A DNA stretch of 64,000 nt from Acidobacteriota bacterium (GCA_013289855.1 JABCZD010000008.1:62001-126000); one strand, 5' to 3'; numbered from the stretch's first letter, positions 37,033 to 45,534 are shown. Notes: generated by a model from the letters alone, not told the origin. Program-made: numbers and translations.

Positions 37033-38586
37033 ATGAATAGCAAAATTAGGAAAGCAGGACGGCATACTTCGCAGAACGAAGGTTTGATCTTCGAGAAATC
37101 CTCGACTGGCAAACGCGCGTTTGAATTGCCGCCGCTGGACGTACCCGCTGTCGATCCCGTGCGTGCTCTCGGTGCCCATCACCGCCTTGGAGGGGTGGAA
37201 CATTTTCCCGAGGTTAGCGAGATTGAGGTGTTGCGGCATTTTACGCGGCTTTCTACCTGGAATTACGCCATCGATTTGGGCATGTATCCTCTGGGATCCT
37301 GCACCATGAAATACAATCCGCGGGTGAACGAATTTGTAGCGCGCCTCGATGGACTGGCTACCGAACACCCGTATCAACCGCAGGAACTTTCGCAGGGCTG
37401 CCTCAAGATTCTTCAGCTGCTGGAAAAATGCCTGCTTGAAATAACCGGGATGGACTCGATCACGTTGCAGCCCGCCGCGGGCGCGCAGGGCGAAATGACC
37501 GGGTTGCTCCTGATTCGCGCGTACCTGGAAAAACAAGGCAATCCTCGGAAGAAAGTCTTGATCCCGGATTCCGCGCACGGCACCAATCCCGCGACGGCCG
37601 TGATTGCCGGCTATGAAGTGGAAAACATTAAATCGGAATCGCACGGGCAGATCGACGTCGACAAGCTGCGCGAGTTGGTGACCGAGGATGTTGCGGCACT
37701 GATGGTTACGAATCCTTCCACGCTGGGGATTTTCGAGCAGCGTATTCCGGAGATCGCGGAGATTCTGCACACCAAGGGCGCTTTGCTATACATGGATGGC
37801 GCGAACATGAACGCGCTAACGGGTATCACGCGGCCGGGCGATTTTGGCGTGGATGTGATGCACCTGAATCTGCACAAGACTTTTTCCACGCCGCATGGCG
37901 GCGGCGGTCCGGGGACCGGGCCGGTGGCGATGAAGAAGATTCTGGAACCGTTCCGCCCCGTGCCAGTGCTGGTGGAGAAAGACGGCGGGCGTTTGGCGCT
38001 GGATGCGAATCGTCCGGACTCCATCGGACGCGTGAAAGCTTTCGTCGGCAATTTCGGTCTGCTGGTGCGTGCTCTGGCCTACATTTTGGCGTACGGTCCG
38101 GGAGTGCGCGAAGCTACCGAAGATGCGGTGATCAACGCGAACTACATTCGCAAACATCTGGAAGGCGTTTTCGATTTGCCTTATTCCCTGCCCTCGATGC
38201 ACGAGGTGGTGTTCAGCGACGCGCTGCAGAAAAAGAACGGCGTGAACACCATGGATATCGCAAAAAGGCTGATCGACTACGGATTCCATCCGTATACCAC
38301 GGCGTTTCCGTTGATTGTGCCCGGGGCGTTGATGATCGAGCCCACGGAATCGGAATCGAAGGAAGAGTGCGATCTGTTTATCGACGCGATGCGGGCGATC
38401 GCGCTGGAAGCGGCGGAAAACCCCGCGCTGGTGAAAACCGCGCCACATACTACGAGGGTGCGGAGACTGGACGAAGTGGGAGCTGCACGCAAGCCGATTT
38501 TGCGCTGGAAGTCCACCGACAAACCGGAAGGCAAGTTGCATCACGCCACGAAAACGCAGCATCCCGAACCGACGCCATCAGTCTGA
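37033..38586 (+). CDS. gcvPB: glycine dehydrogenase (decarboxylating) subunit 2
   Basis: 517 residues, the C-terminal PLP-carrying half of P protein. The Schiff-base lysine is Lys282 in NLHKTFSTPHGGGGPG. Also seen are 'GMYPLGSCTMKYNPRVNE', 'LQPAAGAQGEMTGLL' and 'IPDSAHGTNPATA'. With GcvPA it decarboxylates glycine and passes the aminomethyl group to GcvH. Its N-terminus is extended by about 15 residues over many homologues. The lipoamide dehydrogenase (L protein) gene is not in the window. The ribosome site is weak, perhaps because hairpin repeats entered the gap. Confidence 0.95.
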   Translation: MNSKIRKAGRHTSQNEGLIFEKSSTGKRAFELPPLDVPAVDPVRALGAHHRLGGVEHFPEVSEIEVLRHFTRLSTWNYAIDLGMYPLGSCTMKYNPRVNEFVARLDGLATEHPYQPQELSQGCLKILQLLEKCLLEITGMDSITLQPAAGAQGEMTGLLLIRAYLEKQGNPRKKVLIPDSAHGTNPATAVIAGYEVENIKSESHGQIDVDKLRELVTEDVAALMVTNPSTLGIFEQRIPEIAEILHTKGALLYMDGANMNALTGITRPGDFGVDVMHLNLHKTFSTPHGGGGPGTGPVAMKKILEPFRPVPVLVEKDGGRLALDANRPDSIGRVKAFVGNFGLLVRALAYILAYGPGVREATEDAVINANYIRKHLEGVFDLPYSLPSMHEVVFSDALQKKNGVNTMDIAKRLIDYGFHPYTTAFPLIVPGALMIEPTESESKEECDLFIDAMRAIALEAAENPALVKTAPHTTRVRRLDEVGAARKPILRWKSTDKPEGKLHHATKTQHPEPTPSV

Positions 38587-38605
38587 TTTCCCACCTGAAC
38601 ACAAT

Positions 38606-38621
38606 TGTGACGGGCGTCACG
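38606..38621 (+). promoter_or_regulatory. CRP/FNR-family site before sulP
   Basis: TGTGACGGGCGTCACG matches the TGTGA-N6-TCACA half-site pattern with one mismatch. A TATTCT -10-like box (38643-38648) puts the likely start near 38655, so the site centre sits close to -41.5, the class II activator position. Confidence 0.45.
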
Positions 38622-38690
38622 CTTTTCATCGAGCGCGCCTGCTATTCTTGTAATCACGTTTGACGAGTCGCCCCTCCAAACGAACCGAAG

Positions 38691-40412
38691 ATGACGCCCG
38701 CTCTCGCCGCCTGGCTACCCAAATCCGTTTTAATGCTGCGCGATTACGACCGGCACAAATTTCTGTCCGATTTGATCGCGGGAATTACCGTGGGCCTGGT
38801 GGCACTGCCGCTGGCCATGGCGTTTGCAATTGCTTCGGGGCTTTCTCCGCAAGCCGGACTGTACTGCGCCATCGTGACGGGATTTATTATCTCGGCGCTG
38901 GGCGGCAGCAAGACGCAGATTGGCGGACCGACCGGCGCGTTCGTGGTGGTGGTGGCCGGCATCGTAGCGAAGTTCGGTATCGAGGGATTGTTCGTCTGCA
39001 CCATGATGGCGGGCGTAATCCTGGTGCTGCTGGGCGCCACGGGCATGGGCACCGCGGTGAAGTATTTTCCGCGGCCGGTGGTTATCGGCTTTACCAATGG
39101 CATCGCCATTTTGATCGCCAGCACGCAGATCCGCGATTTTTTTGGTTTGCAGATGGATCATGTGCCGGGTGATTTTTTTCATCGCATGGAAGCTTATGGC
39201 CGCGCATGGCACACCATTTCGATCCCGGCGATGACAATTTCGCTGGCCTCCATCGTGGTAATGGTGGTTTGCCTCAAATATGCCAAAAAAATTCCTGGCG
39301 CCATTCTGGTCACGTTTGGCGCCACGGGACTGGTTTATCTGTTGCGCGTCCCCGTGGAAACCATCGGCACACGTTTTGGCGGGATTCCCAGCGGGCTGCC
39401 GACGTTAGCCATTCCGCCGCTGCACTACGAACTGGTGCGGCAACTTTTTTCTTCAGCATTCACCGTGGCGATGCTGGGCGCGATCGAGTCGCTGATGTCC
39501 GCAGTGGTTTCCGACCGCATGAGCCACGACAAACACAATCCCAACGTGGAATTAATCGGTCAGGGCATCGCTAACATTGTGTCGCCGCTATTTGGCGGCT
39601 TGCCCGCGACGGGCGCGATCGCGCGCACGGCTACCAATGTCCGTGCCGGCGCGAAAACCCCGGTTGCGGGCATGATCCATGCTCTAACTTTGCTCGCGAT
39701 CGTTTTATTTGCCGCGCCGCTGGTGAAGCACGTGCCGCTCGCAGCGCTGGCCGCGATCCTCATGATCGTGGCTTACAACATGGGGGAATGGAGCGAAATT
39801 CCCGAGATTCTCAGGCACTCAAAAGCGGACATCGCCGTATGGCTACTGACCATGATGCTCACGGTAGTCACAGATCTGACGTTTGCCGTGGAAGTGGGCA
39901 TGGTGCTAGCGGCGCTCACATTTATCCGCAAAGTTTCGCGAACCACAACGGTAACGCGAGTTACCAAAGACTATGTGGCCGACAGCCAGGTACACATCCT
40001 GGAGGGCAAAGACATTCCGGAGTATGCCACGGTGTATCGCATTCACGGTCCGTTTCTTTTTGGCAGCACCGACAAGTTCAGCGAGATTCTTGACAGCCTC
40101 GGCGCTCTGCCGCCCATCGTGATCTTGCGACTGCGCAACATGACCGCCGTCGACGCGACGGGTCTCGCTGCGATCCGCGAATTGGCTGACGCCGTTCACG
40201 CTTCCGGACGCTCCCTGATTCTTTGCGGCGCGCGTCCGCAGCCTGCCGAACTGATGCGCCAATCGGAGTTCGAGCGGCACGTGGGCGCGGAAAATATCTG
40301 CGTGAGCGTTACGGACGCACTACGCCGCGCGGAGGAGGTCCACGGCGTCAGGGTGCTATCTGCCGAGACGCGGCTGGCGGCCGTTGTAGTGGGCCACCGC
40401 GACAATAAGTAA
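38691..40412 (+). CDS. SulP family anion transporter with STAS domain
   Basis: 573 residues. The transmembrane part (about 25-420) begins with the family signature 'DLIAGITVGLVALPLAMAFAIASGLSPQAGLY' in pieces. 'GPTGAFVVVVAGIV', 'GFTNGIAILIASTQIRDFFGL' and 'FGGLPATGAIARTATNVRAGAKTP' follow. A cytoplasmic STAS domain (about 435-560, 'IPEYATVYRIHGPFLFG', 'VVILRLRNMTAVDATGLAAIREL') completes it. Members carry sulfate, bicarbonate or dicarboxylates, so the substrate is open. A CRP/FNR-like site lies upstream. The gene ends at a strong terminator shared with the opposite AAA+ gene. Confidence 0.92.
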   Translation: MTPALAAWLPKSVLMLRDYDRHKFLSDLIAGITVGLVALPLAMAFAIASGLSPQAGLYCAIVTGFIISALGGSKTQIGGPTGAFVVVVAGIVAKFGIEGLFVCTMMAGVILVLLGATGMGTAVKYFPRPVVIGFTNGIAILIASTQIRDFFGLQMDHVPGDFFHRMEAYGRAWHTISIPAMTISLASIVVMVVCLKYAKKIPGAILVTFGATGLVYLLRVPVETIGTRFGGIPSGLPTLAIPPLHYELVRQLFSSAFTVAMLGAIESLMSAVVSDRMSHDKHNPNVELIGQGIANIVSPLFGGLPATGAIARTATNVRAGAKTPVAGMIHALTLLAIVLFAAPLVKHVPLAALAAILMIVAYNMGEWSEIPEILRHSKADIAVWLLTMMLTVVTDLTFAVEVGMVLAALTFIRKVSRTTTVTRVTKDYVADSQVHILEGKDIPEYATVYRIHGPFLFGSTDKFSEILDSLGALPPIVILRLRNMTAVDATGLAAIRELADAVHASGRSLILCGARPQPAELMRQSEFERHVGAENICVSVTDALRRAEEVHGVRVLSAETRLAAVVVGHRDNK

Positions 40413-40430
40413 TGATCCGAACTCTGTCGC

Positions 40431-40476
40431 AAAAAACAAAAAGGGCGTCCGCTGGGCCGGGACGCCCCTTTGTTTG
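40431..40476. terminator. bidirectional intrinsic terminator
   Basis: An 8-bp GC stem GGGCGTCC/GGACGCCC (40443-40467) flanked by AAAAAACAAAAA on the left and CTTTGTTT on the right. It can stop both sulP (+) and the AAA+ gene (-). Confidence 0.8.
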
Positions 40477-40502
40477 AGCTGAAAGTTGTGCGAGTCGCTG
40501 AT

Positions 40503-41666
40503 CTAACGCGCCATGCGCGGCATAGGCTCCGGCGCGATGGTGGTGGTCGGCGCTTCGACGGACTTGCCGTTGCGCGCTTGTGTGGCACGCGCGGTCAGCA
40601 ATGGTTCGGTTTTGCGCACCGGTACGGCCAGGTTTTCGCCCTCGCGCACAAAGGTCAAGCGATCCTGTTCGGTGTTCCAGTCGATGCACACCAGGTCGCC
40701 GAGATGCACTTGTTCGGTGGCCAGCAAATTAGCCAGCGGATAAACGATGTGGCGTTCGATGGCGCGCTTCAGGTGGCGGGCGCCGTAACGCTGGTCGGTG
40801 CCTTCCTGCAGCAGGAAGTCGCGACCTTGACCGGTGACGCGGAAGAGAAACTGTCCTTTGGCGGTTTCCAGCACGCGCTGTTGCACTTGACCGAGCTCGA
40901 TCTCGAGAACTTGTTCGAGCTGTTCGCGGCGCAGCGGGTGAAAGACCACCACCTTGTCCAGCCGGTTCATGAATTCGGGAGAGAATTTGCGGCGCGCGGC
41001 TTCCACGGCCGTGCGTTCCACTTTTTCGTTTAGGGCGTCGGCAGGCTTATCTTTGGGCTGAATGAAGCCCATGCCGCCCTGCATCATCTCGGTGATTTCG
41101 CCACCACCGAGGTTGGAGGTCAGGAAGATCACGGTTTGGGACAAGTCCACGCGCCGGTTGTCTCCCAGCGTGAGCGTGGCTTTGTCCAGCATGCCAAGCA
41201 GCAACTGCCAAAGCGCGTCGGAGGCCTTTTCAATTTCGTCGAACAGCAGGAAGCTGAGCTTCAGCTTGTCGGTGTGCGACGCGGCCAGCGATTCCTGGGT
41301 GATAAGTGGATGAGTCTCGCGGTGCCCGAGGTAACCTGGGGGCGAACCAATCAATTTCGCGATTTCGTGAGAGTGCTGAAACTCGGCGCAATCCACCTTG
41401 ATGATCGAGCGCGCGTCGCCAAACAAAATCTCGGCGGCCGCTTCCACGATGCGCGTCTTGCCCGAACCGGTGGGCCCGAGAAACAGCAAATTTCCTACCG
41501 GGCGCCCCGGCGAATTGAGGCCGGCGCAGAATACCTGGTACATATCCACCAGCGACTGCACGCCCTCAGCCTGCCCAACCACCTTGGCGCGTAAAGACGA
41601 CTCAAACTCTCGTGTATCGATGCTGCGAATCGTCGGATCCAGTTGCTGTCGAACCGCGGCTTTCAT
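40503..41666 (-). CDS. stand-alone ClpB-D2-type AAA+ ATPase, paralogue 1
   Basis: 387 residues with one AAA+ module. Walker A is GPTGSGKT (64-71), the pore loop GSPPGYLG (107-114) matches the ClpA/ClpB D2 'GAPPGYVG' loop, and Walker B is LLFDEIEKA (140-148). The arginine-finger region is FSPEFMNRLDKVVVFHPL and the small-domain helix YGARHLKRAIERH. There is no N domain, D1 ring, coiled-coil M domain or zinc finger, so it is neither full ClpB nor ClpX. The last 60 residues are low-complexity and differ from the paralogue. It presumably forms a ring that threads protein substrates; a peptidase partner is not evident. It shares its direction with the paralogue at 41995-43215, 328 bases away. Confidence 0.87.
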   Translation of the reverse strand: MKAAVRQQLDPTIRSIDTREFESSLRAKVVGQAEGVQSLVDMYQVFCAGLNSPGRPVGNLLFLGPTGSGKTRIVEAAAEILFGDARSIIKVDCAEFQHSHEIAKLIGSPPGYLGHRETHPLITQESLAASHTDKLKLSFLLFDEIEKASDALWQLLLGMLDKATLTLGDNRRVDLSQTVIFLTSNLGGGEITEMMQGGMGFIQPKDKPADALNEKVERTAVEAARRKFSPEFMNRLDKVVVFHPLRREQLEQVLEIELGQVQQRVLETAKGQFLFRVTGQGRDFLLQEGTDQRYGARHLKRAIERHIVYPLANLLATEQVHLGDLVCIDWNTEQDRLTFVREGENLAVPVRKTEPLLTARATQARNGKSVEAPTTTIAPEPMPRMAR

Positions 41667-41905
41667 TTGGCATCCTTCGACTCGTCCGGCTCCCCCAGAC
41701 GAGCAGCGTGTCTCAGCGACCCGCTAGGAATGAGATTGTGCATGGCAAGTGCCAATCTTTTTGAAAAATAGAATCTTCTTAACTGCGACTACTTTCAATG
41801 ACTTACGATTGGGCAAATTCCTGAATCCGTCTCAAGTGTTGAGACACTGTTTCATCCGCGTGCAAACTGAGAGCGGTGAAACACTTTGTGTCAGGGGGCA
41901 AACGA

Positions 41906-41938
41906 CAAAAAGGGGCGCGCCTCGCGACGCACCCCTTT
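41906..41938 (-). terminator. terminator after AAA+ paralogue 2
   Basis: Imperfect hairpin AGGGG-C-GCG / CGC-A-CCCCT (41911-41936), followed on the minus strand by CCTTTTTGTCGTTT. Its layout resembles the terminator at 40431-40476, as if duplicated with the gene. Confidence 0.65.
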
Positions 41939-41994
41939 GCAAATCCAACAATACTCAAGCTTTGGTTGAAGACCCGCAGCCACGTTTTAGTGCG

Positions 41995-43215
41995 CTAAGA
42001 ATTAACGCGGTCCTGTTTCTTGCGCGCTTGGGGCGCCGCCACTGGCGTCGCCGCTGGCAATGCCGCGCGCGATTTGCGGCTCTCCACCACCACCTCCGCA
42101 GGCGCGTTGATCGGTCGGCCGTCGGTGGCCTCCGTCACTGCAAGAACTGGGGCAGCTTCCGCGGAAGTGCTCTGCACCAAGGCTCCTTCGCCTTCACGGA
42201 CAAAGGTGAGTCCATCGTGCTGGCGGTCCCAATCGATACGGACCAGGTCGCCGAGATGTACCTGCTCGGTCGCCAGCAAATTGGCCAGTGGATAGACGAC
42301 GTGGCGCTCGATAGCGCGTTTCAAATGGCGCGCGCCGTAACGCTGGTCGGTGCCCTCTTTCAGGAGAAATTCGCGGCCATTATCGGTTACGCGAAATAGG
42401 AATTGACCTTTGGCGGTTTCGAGCACGCGCTGCTGCACGTGGCCAAGCTCGATGCCCAGCACCTCTTCGAGCTGCGCGCGCTGCAGCGGGTGAAACACCA
42501 CCACTTTGTCCAAGCGGTTCATGAATTCGGGCGAGAACTTCCGTCGCGCCGCTTCCATCGCGGTGCGTTCCACTTTTTCGTCGAGCAGGTCGGCAGGTTT
42601 ATCTTTTGGCTGGATAAAACCCATGCCGCCTTCCATCAATTCGGTAATCTCACCGCCTCCAAGGTTGGAGGTGAGAAAAATCACGGTTTGAGACAGATCC
42701 ACTTTGCGATTGTCGCCGAGCGTCAGCGTGGCTTTGTCCAGCATGCCCAGCAGCAATTGCCACAGGGCGTCGGAGGCCTTCTCGATTTCGTCGAACAGCA
42801 GGAAGCTGAGCTTGAGCTTGTCGGTATGCGATGCGGAAAGCGCTTCTTGCGTAATCAGCGGGTGCGTTTCGCGGTGCCCCAGGTAACCCGGGGGCGAGCC
42901 GATCAATTTGGCGATTTCGTGGGAGTGCTGAAATTCCGCGCAATCCACCTTGATGATGGACTTGGCGTCGCCAAACAGAATCTGCGCCGCCGCTTCGACC
43001 ATGCGCGTCTTGCCCGATCCTGTTGGTCCGAGGAACAGCAGGTTGCCCACCGGCCGGCCTGGAGAGTTCAAACCGGCGCAGAAAACCTGGTACAGGTCGA
43101 CCAGCGCTTGCACGCCTTCCGCCTGTCCCACGATCTTGGCGCGCAGCGCGGTTTGAAAATCCACCGTCTGCACGCTGCGCTTGTTTGGATCGAGTGAAAG
43201 GATGATTTCGCTCAT
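41995..43215 (-). CDS. stand-alone ClpB-D2-type AAA+ ATPase, paralogue 2
   Basis: 406 residues, aligning with paralogue 1 without gaps over about 330 residues and nearly identical in the ATPase core. GPTGSGKT, GSPPGYLG, LLFDEIEKA and NRLDKVVVFHPL are all kept. The C-terminal tail is different: Ala/Val/Pro-rich and ending in Lys/Arg ('ESRKSRAALPAATPVA'). It starts 9 bases after the small gene at 43225, with GGAGGCGGTC before the ATG. It therefore heads the pair and is translated with that partner. The duplication is old enough for synonymous drift but protein sequence is held, which suggests both copies work, perhaps as a mixed ring. Confidence 0.87.
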   Translation of the reverse strand: MSEIILSLDPNKRSVQTVDFQTALRAKIVGQAEGVQALVDLYQVFCAGLNSPGRPVGNLLFLGPTGSGKTRMVEAAAQILFGDAKSIIKVDCAEFQHSHEIAKLIGSPPGYLGHRETHPLITQEALSASHTDKLKLSFLLFDEIEKASDALWQLLLGMLDKATLTLGDNRKVDLSQTVIFLTSNLGGGEITELMEGGMGFIQPKDKPADLLDEKVERTAMEAARRKFSPEFMNRLDKVVVFHPLQRAQLEEVLGIELGHVQQRVLETAKGQFLFRVTDNGREFLLKEGTDQRYGARHLKRAIERHVVYPLANLLATEQVHLGDLVRIDWDRQHDGLTFVREGEGALVQSTSAEAAPVLAVTEATDGRPINAPAEVVVESRKSRAALPAATPVAAPQARKKQDRVNS

Positions 43216-43224
43216 GACCGCCTC

Positions 43225-43689
43225 CTAACGCCCCAAGAGGACCTGAGAAGCCGCTTGGGACGTACTTCCGAATCGCCCGCGCCCACGATCAAATTGATCG
43301 AGCTTGACCTGGATGGTGGATTGCAGCAGCCGTAACTGCACGAGCAGCTCCTGCGCCACAACCGGTGATTCGGAAAATTTTAGGAGCGGCGGAAAGAGGT
43401 CCGCCAGATCCAGATTGAGCGCTCGCAGCGTGCCCACGAGGCCCTGGATCGCGGGAGAGTTGGGGTCCGCGAGTTCCATTTGCTGACTGAGTTGCCCGTT
43501 CAATTGCTCGCGCAGAGCTTTCCAGTTCAGCTCCACGAAAGGATGCTTCTTGGCTACCTGGCGGACCACGTCGTCGGTGATGCGCGCGCGCATGCCGAGC
43601 CGGGCCAGGTGAATTTGCTGGACTTTTCCGCCGCGGCGCACGTTGTGCACCAGAAAGAACGCTTTCCCTTTGCGGCGTACGAAAGCCAT
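43225..43689 (-). CDS. unknown protein encoded with AAA+ pair
   Basis: 154 residues, no recognised family. The N-terminal 35 residues are basic and beta-like ('MAFVRRKGKAFFLVHNVRRGGKVQQIHLARLG'-type pattern), as in small nucleic-acid or IS1634-transposase N-terminal units. The rest is helical: 'VELNWKALREQLNGQLSQQ', 'LRALNLDLADLFPPLL', 'LLVQLRLLQSTIQVKLDQF'. The stop lies 9 bases before the AAA+ start, a tight operon. It could be an adaptor that brings substrates to the ATPase ring; that is inference from position only. Confidence 0.6.
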   Translation of the reverse strand: MAFVRRKGKAFFLVHNVRRGGKVQQIHLARLGMRARITDDVVRQVAKKHPFVELNWKALREQLNGQLSQQMELADPNSPAIQGLVGTLRALNLDLADLFPPLLKFSESPVVAQELLVQLRLLQSTIQVKLDQFDRGRGRFGSTSQAASQVLLGR

Positions 43690-43912
43690 AACTTCACCCC
43701 GGAACTGCGATTCTTGCTGTAGTGTACTTTGCTTCCACTACGTCCACAAGATTAAACACGGTTCCCGACGACTTTGTTGCGTATAAGTAATGAGCACGTT
43801 GTGAAACGAAGATAGCGGACTCTGCACGATTTCTTTCATGCGTTTTTTCGCTGCGTTTCATCGATTCCCCTCATGCTCGCGGCTAAACTGTCCCTTTTCG
43901 TTTCACCGCCGC

Positions 43913-44112
43913 CATTCCGGCGTTGCGCTTCTACAGTATTAGACCCATATTCCGGCAATTCCATTCCATCTGCTTCGCGTTTTCTCCTCTACCATGCTGC
44001 CCGCTGCTTCGCCGCTACGGTATTAAACCCGGCAGCCGGAATTTCCACTTGCCCCACCAATTAGATGCTTCTACGATTCCGCTTGCCCCACTTAGTTAGA
44101 TGCTTCTACGAT
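43913..44112. repeat. degenerate direct repeats
   Basis: Two copies of a CTTGCCCCAC...TTAGATGCTTCTACGAT unit, 30 and 31 bases long (44048-44077 and 44082-44112). Upstream are two weaker units with a CTAC-N-GTATTA-R-ACCC core (about 43927-43962 and 44012-44046). No gene was seen between 43690 and 44168 apart from these; the AAA+ operon promoter must lie at its left end. Confidence 0.6.
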
Positions 44113-44168
44113 GCTGCGCGCAGCGCGCGCCGTGCTTCTGCAGCGCGGTCACTTTTGGAGCGATGGTT

Positions 44169-44522
44169 ATGTCCTGGGATGTCGTCTACGAACTGGTCAG
44201 GAAGATTCCGCGCGGCAAAGTGCTGACCTACGGCGCACTCGCCAAGGCCGTGCGGCTTCCGGGCGGAGCGCGCACCGCCGGACACGCCATGGCCGCTACG
44301 CCGAAAGGCCAAGCAATACCATGGCATCGCGTGGTCGGGGCCGGAGGCAGGCTTCTGATCCGCGAGCCTTATGCCTCACTGCAAAAAAAGCTGCTGGCGT
44401 CGGAAGGCGCAACAATCACCGAAACTCGCGTCGACATGAAAACCTGCGCGTGGACTCCCTCCGGCTTAAAGCGCAAATCCAAACCCGCGAAACAAAAGCC
44501 GTCAGCGCGGCGTAAAACCTAA
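44169..44522 (+). CDS. alkyltransferase-like (ATL) DNA-damage protein
   Basis: 117 residues of the MGMT DNA-binding domain. The active-site PCHR is replaced by PWHR (Trp52), the mark of ATL proteins. These bind O6-alkylguanine without transferring the group and flag it for nucleotide excision repair. Other MGMT features stay: 'IPRGKVLTYGALAKAVRLPG' in pieces, the Arg finger region ARTAGHAM and 'VVGAGGRLL'. The C-terminus is a Lys/Arg-rich tail. TTTTGGAGC precedes the ATG at 44169 at 8 bases; an in-frame ATG at 44163 is too close to it. Confidence 0.88.
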   Translation: MSWDVVYELVRKIPRGKVLTYGALAKAVRLPGGARTAGHAMAATPKGQAIPWHRVVGAGGRLLIREPYASLQKKLLASEGATITETRVDMKTCAWTPSGLKRKSKPAKQKPSARRKT

Positions 44523-44613
44523 GGTCGCCTCGCGAAAACGCGCCTGAGCGCGTGATCAGCTTGCCGTGGCATTGCGCAATCGCAACCTGCGGTATGCTAA
44601 AGGTTCTTTGACC

Positions 44614-45534
44614 ATGTCCAATTCCATTCTGCAGGTAGAGAATCTCGTCAAGCACTACGGAAATGTTGAAGCGGTGCGTGGCGTCAGCTTCACCGTGGAA
44701 GAGGGCGAAGTATTTGGGCTTCTGGGCCCGAACGGCGCCGGCAAAACCAGCACCGTGGAAATTCTCGAGGGTCTGCGCGCGCCGGACAGCGGCCGGGTCT
44801 CGGTTTGCGGACTCGATCCGCAACGCAGCCCCGAAAAACTCAAGCATGAAATCGGCGCCGCGCTGCAGTCCACTTCCCTGCCAGACAAACTGCGTGTGAT
44901 GGAAGCGTTAAAACTGTTTTCCAGCTTTTACAAACGGCATCGCGATCCCGAAGAACTTTTGAAGCGCTTCGGCCTGGTGGAAAAGCGCAATGCGTTTTAT
45001 AAAGAGCTCTCCGGCGGGCAGAAGCAGCGGCTGGCGCTGGCAATGGCGCTGGTCAACGACCCGCAGGTGCTGTTCTTCGATGAGCCGACTTCCGGCCTGG
45101 ACCCGCAAGTGCGCCGGGAGATTTACGACATCGTCGAAGAACTCAAGCGCGAGAAGAAAACCATCGTGATGACCACGCACTACATCGAAGAGGCCGAGCG
45201 CCTTTGCGATCGTGTGGCCATCATCGACCACGGCCAGGTGATTGCCTTGGGTTCGCCGCGCGAATTGAAGGAACGCTCCGGAGACAAAACGCGTGTGGAA
45301 GTTCGCCTCACTAGGCCCGAACTGCCGGAACAGTTGAAAAATCTGGATGGCGTCACCGATTGCCGCGAACTCAACGGCACGTACATCCTGCACGCGCAGC
45401 GCCCGCCGCAAGCCATCGTATCGCTGGTGAAACATTTGGAAGCCCAGGGCAACGAACTTCTGGGGCTGGAAATTCTGACGCCTTCGCTCGAAGACGTGTT
45501 CATCGAACTCACCGGAAGGAGGCTACGCGATTGA
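44614..45534 (+). CDS. ABC-2 type exporter ATP-binding protein
   Basis: 306 residues from the ATG at 44614 (MSNSILQVENL). Walker A GPNGAGKTS (about 38-46), signature LSGGQKQRLALAMAL, Walker B VLFFDEPTSGLD and the H-loop 'MTTHYIEEAE' are all present. The C-terminal 85 residues are the extra domain typical of drug or lipid exporter ATPases (CcmA/DrrA type). Its TGA overlaps the TTG start of the permease gene, so the pair is coupled. Substrate unknown. Confidence 0.92.
   Translation: MSNSILQVENLVKHYGNVEAVRGVSFTVEEGEVFGLLGPNGAGKTSTVEILEGLRAPDSGRVSVCGLDPQRSPEKLKHEIGAALQSTSLPDKLRVMEALKLFSSFYKRHRDPEELLKRFGLVEKRNAFYKELSGGQKQRLALAMALVNDPQVLFFDEPTSGLDPQVRREIYDIVEELKREKKTIVMTTHYIEEAERLCDRVAIIDHGQVIALGSPRELKERSGDKTRVEVRLTRPELPEQLKNLDGVTDCRELNGTYILHAQRPPQAIVSLVKHLEAQGNELLGLEILTPSLEDVFIELTGRRLRD

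Noticed and set aside
42403..43197. A 264-residue plus-strand frame opposite AAA+ paralogue 2
   Set aside because: Shadow frame; the same shadow appears opposite paralogue 1 because the coding strands are duplicated.
43225..43330. Transposase remnant, because the N-terminus of the small AAA+ partner recalls an IS1634-type start
   Set aside because: Resemblance is limited to a basic beta-like start; no catalytic DDE region, terminal inverted repeats or target duplication seen.
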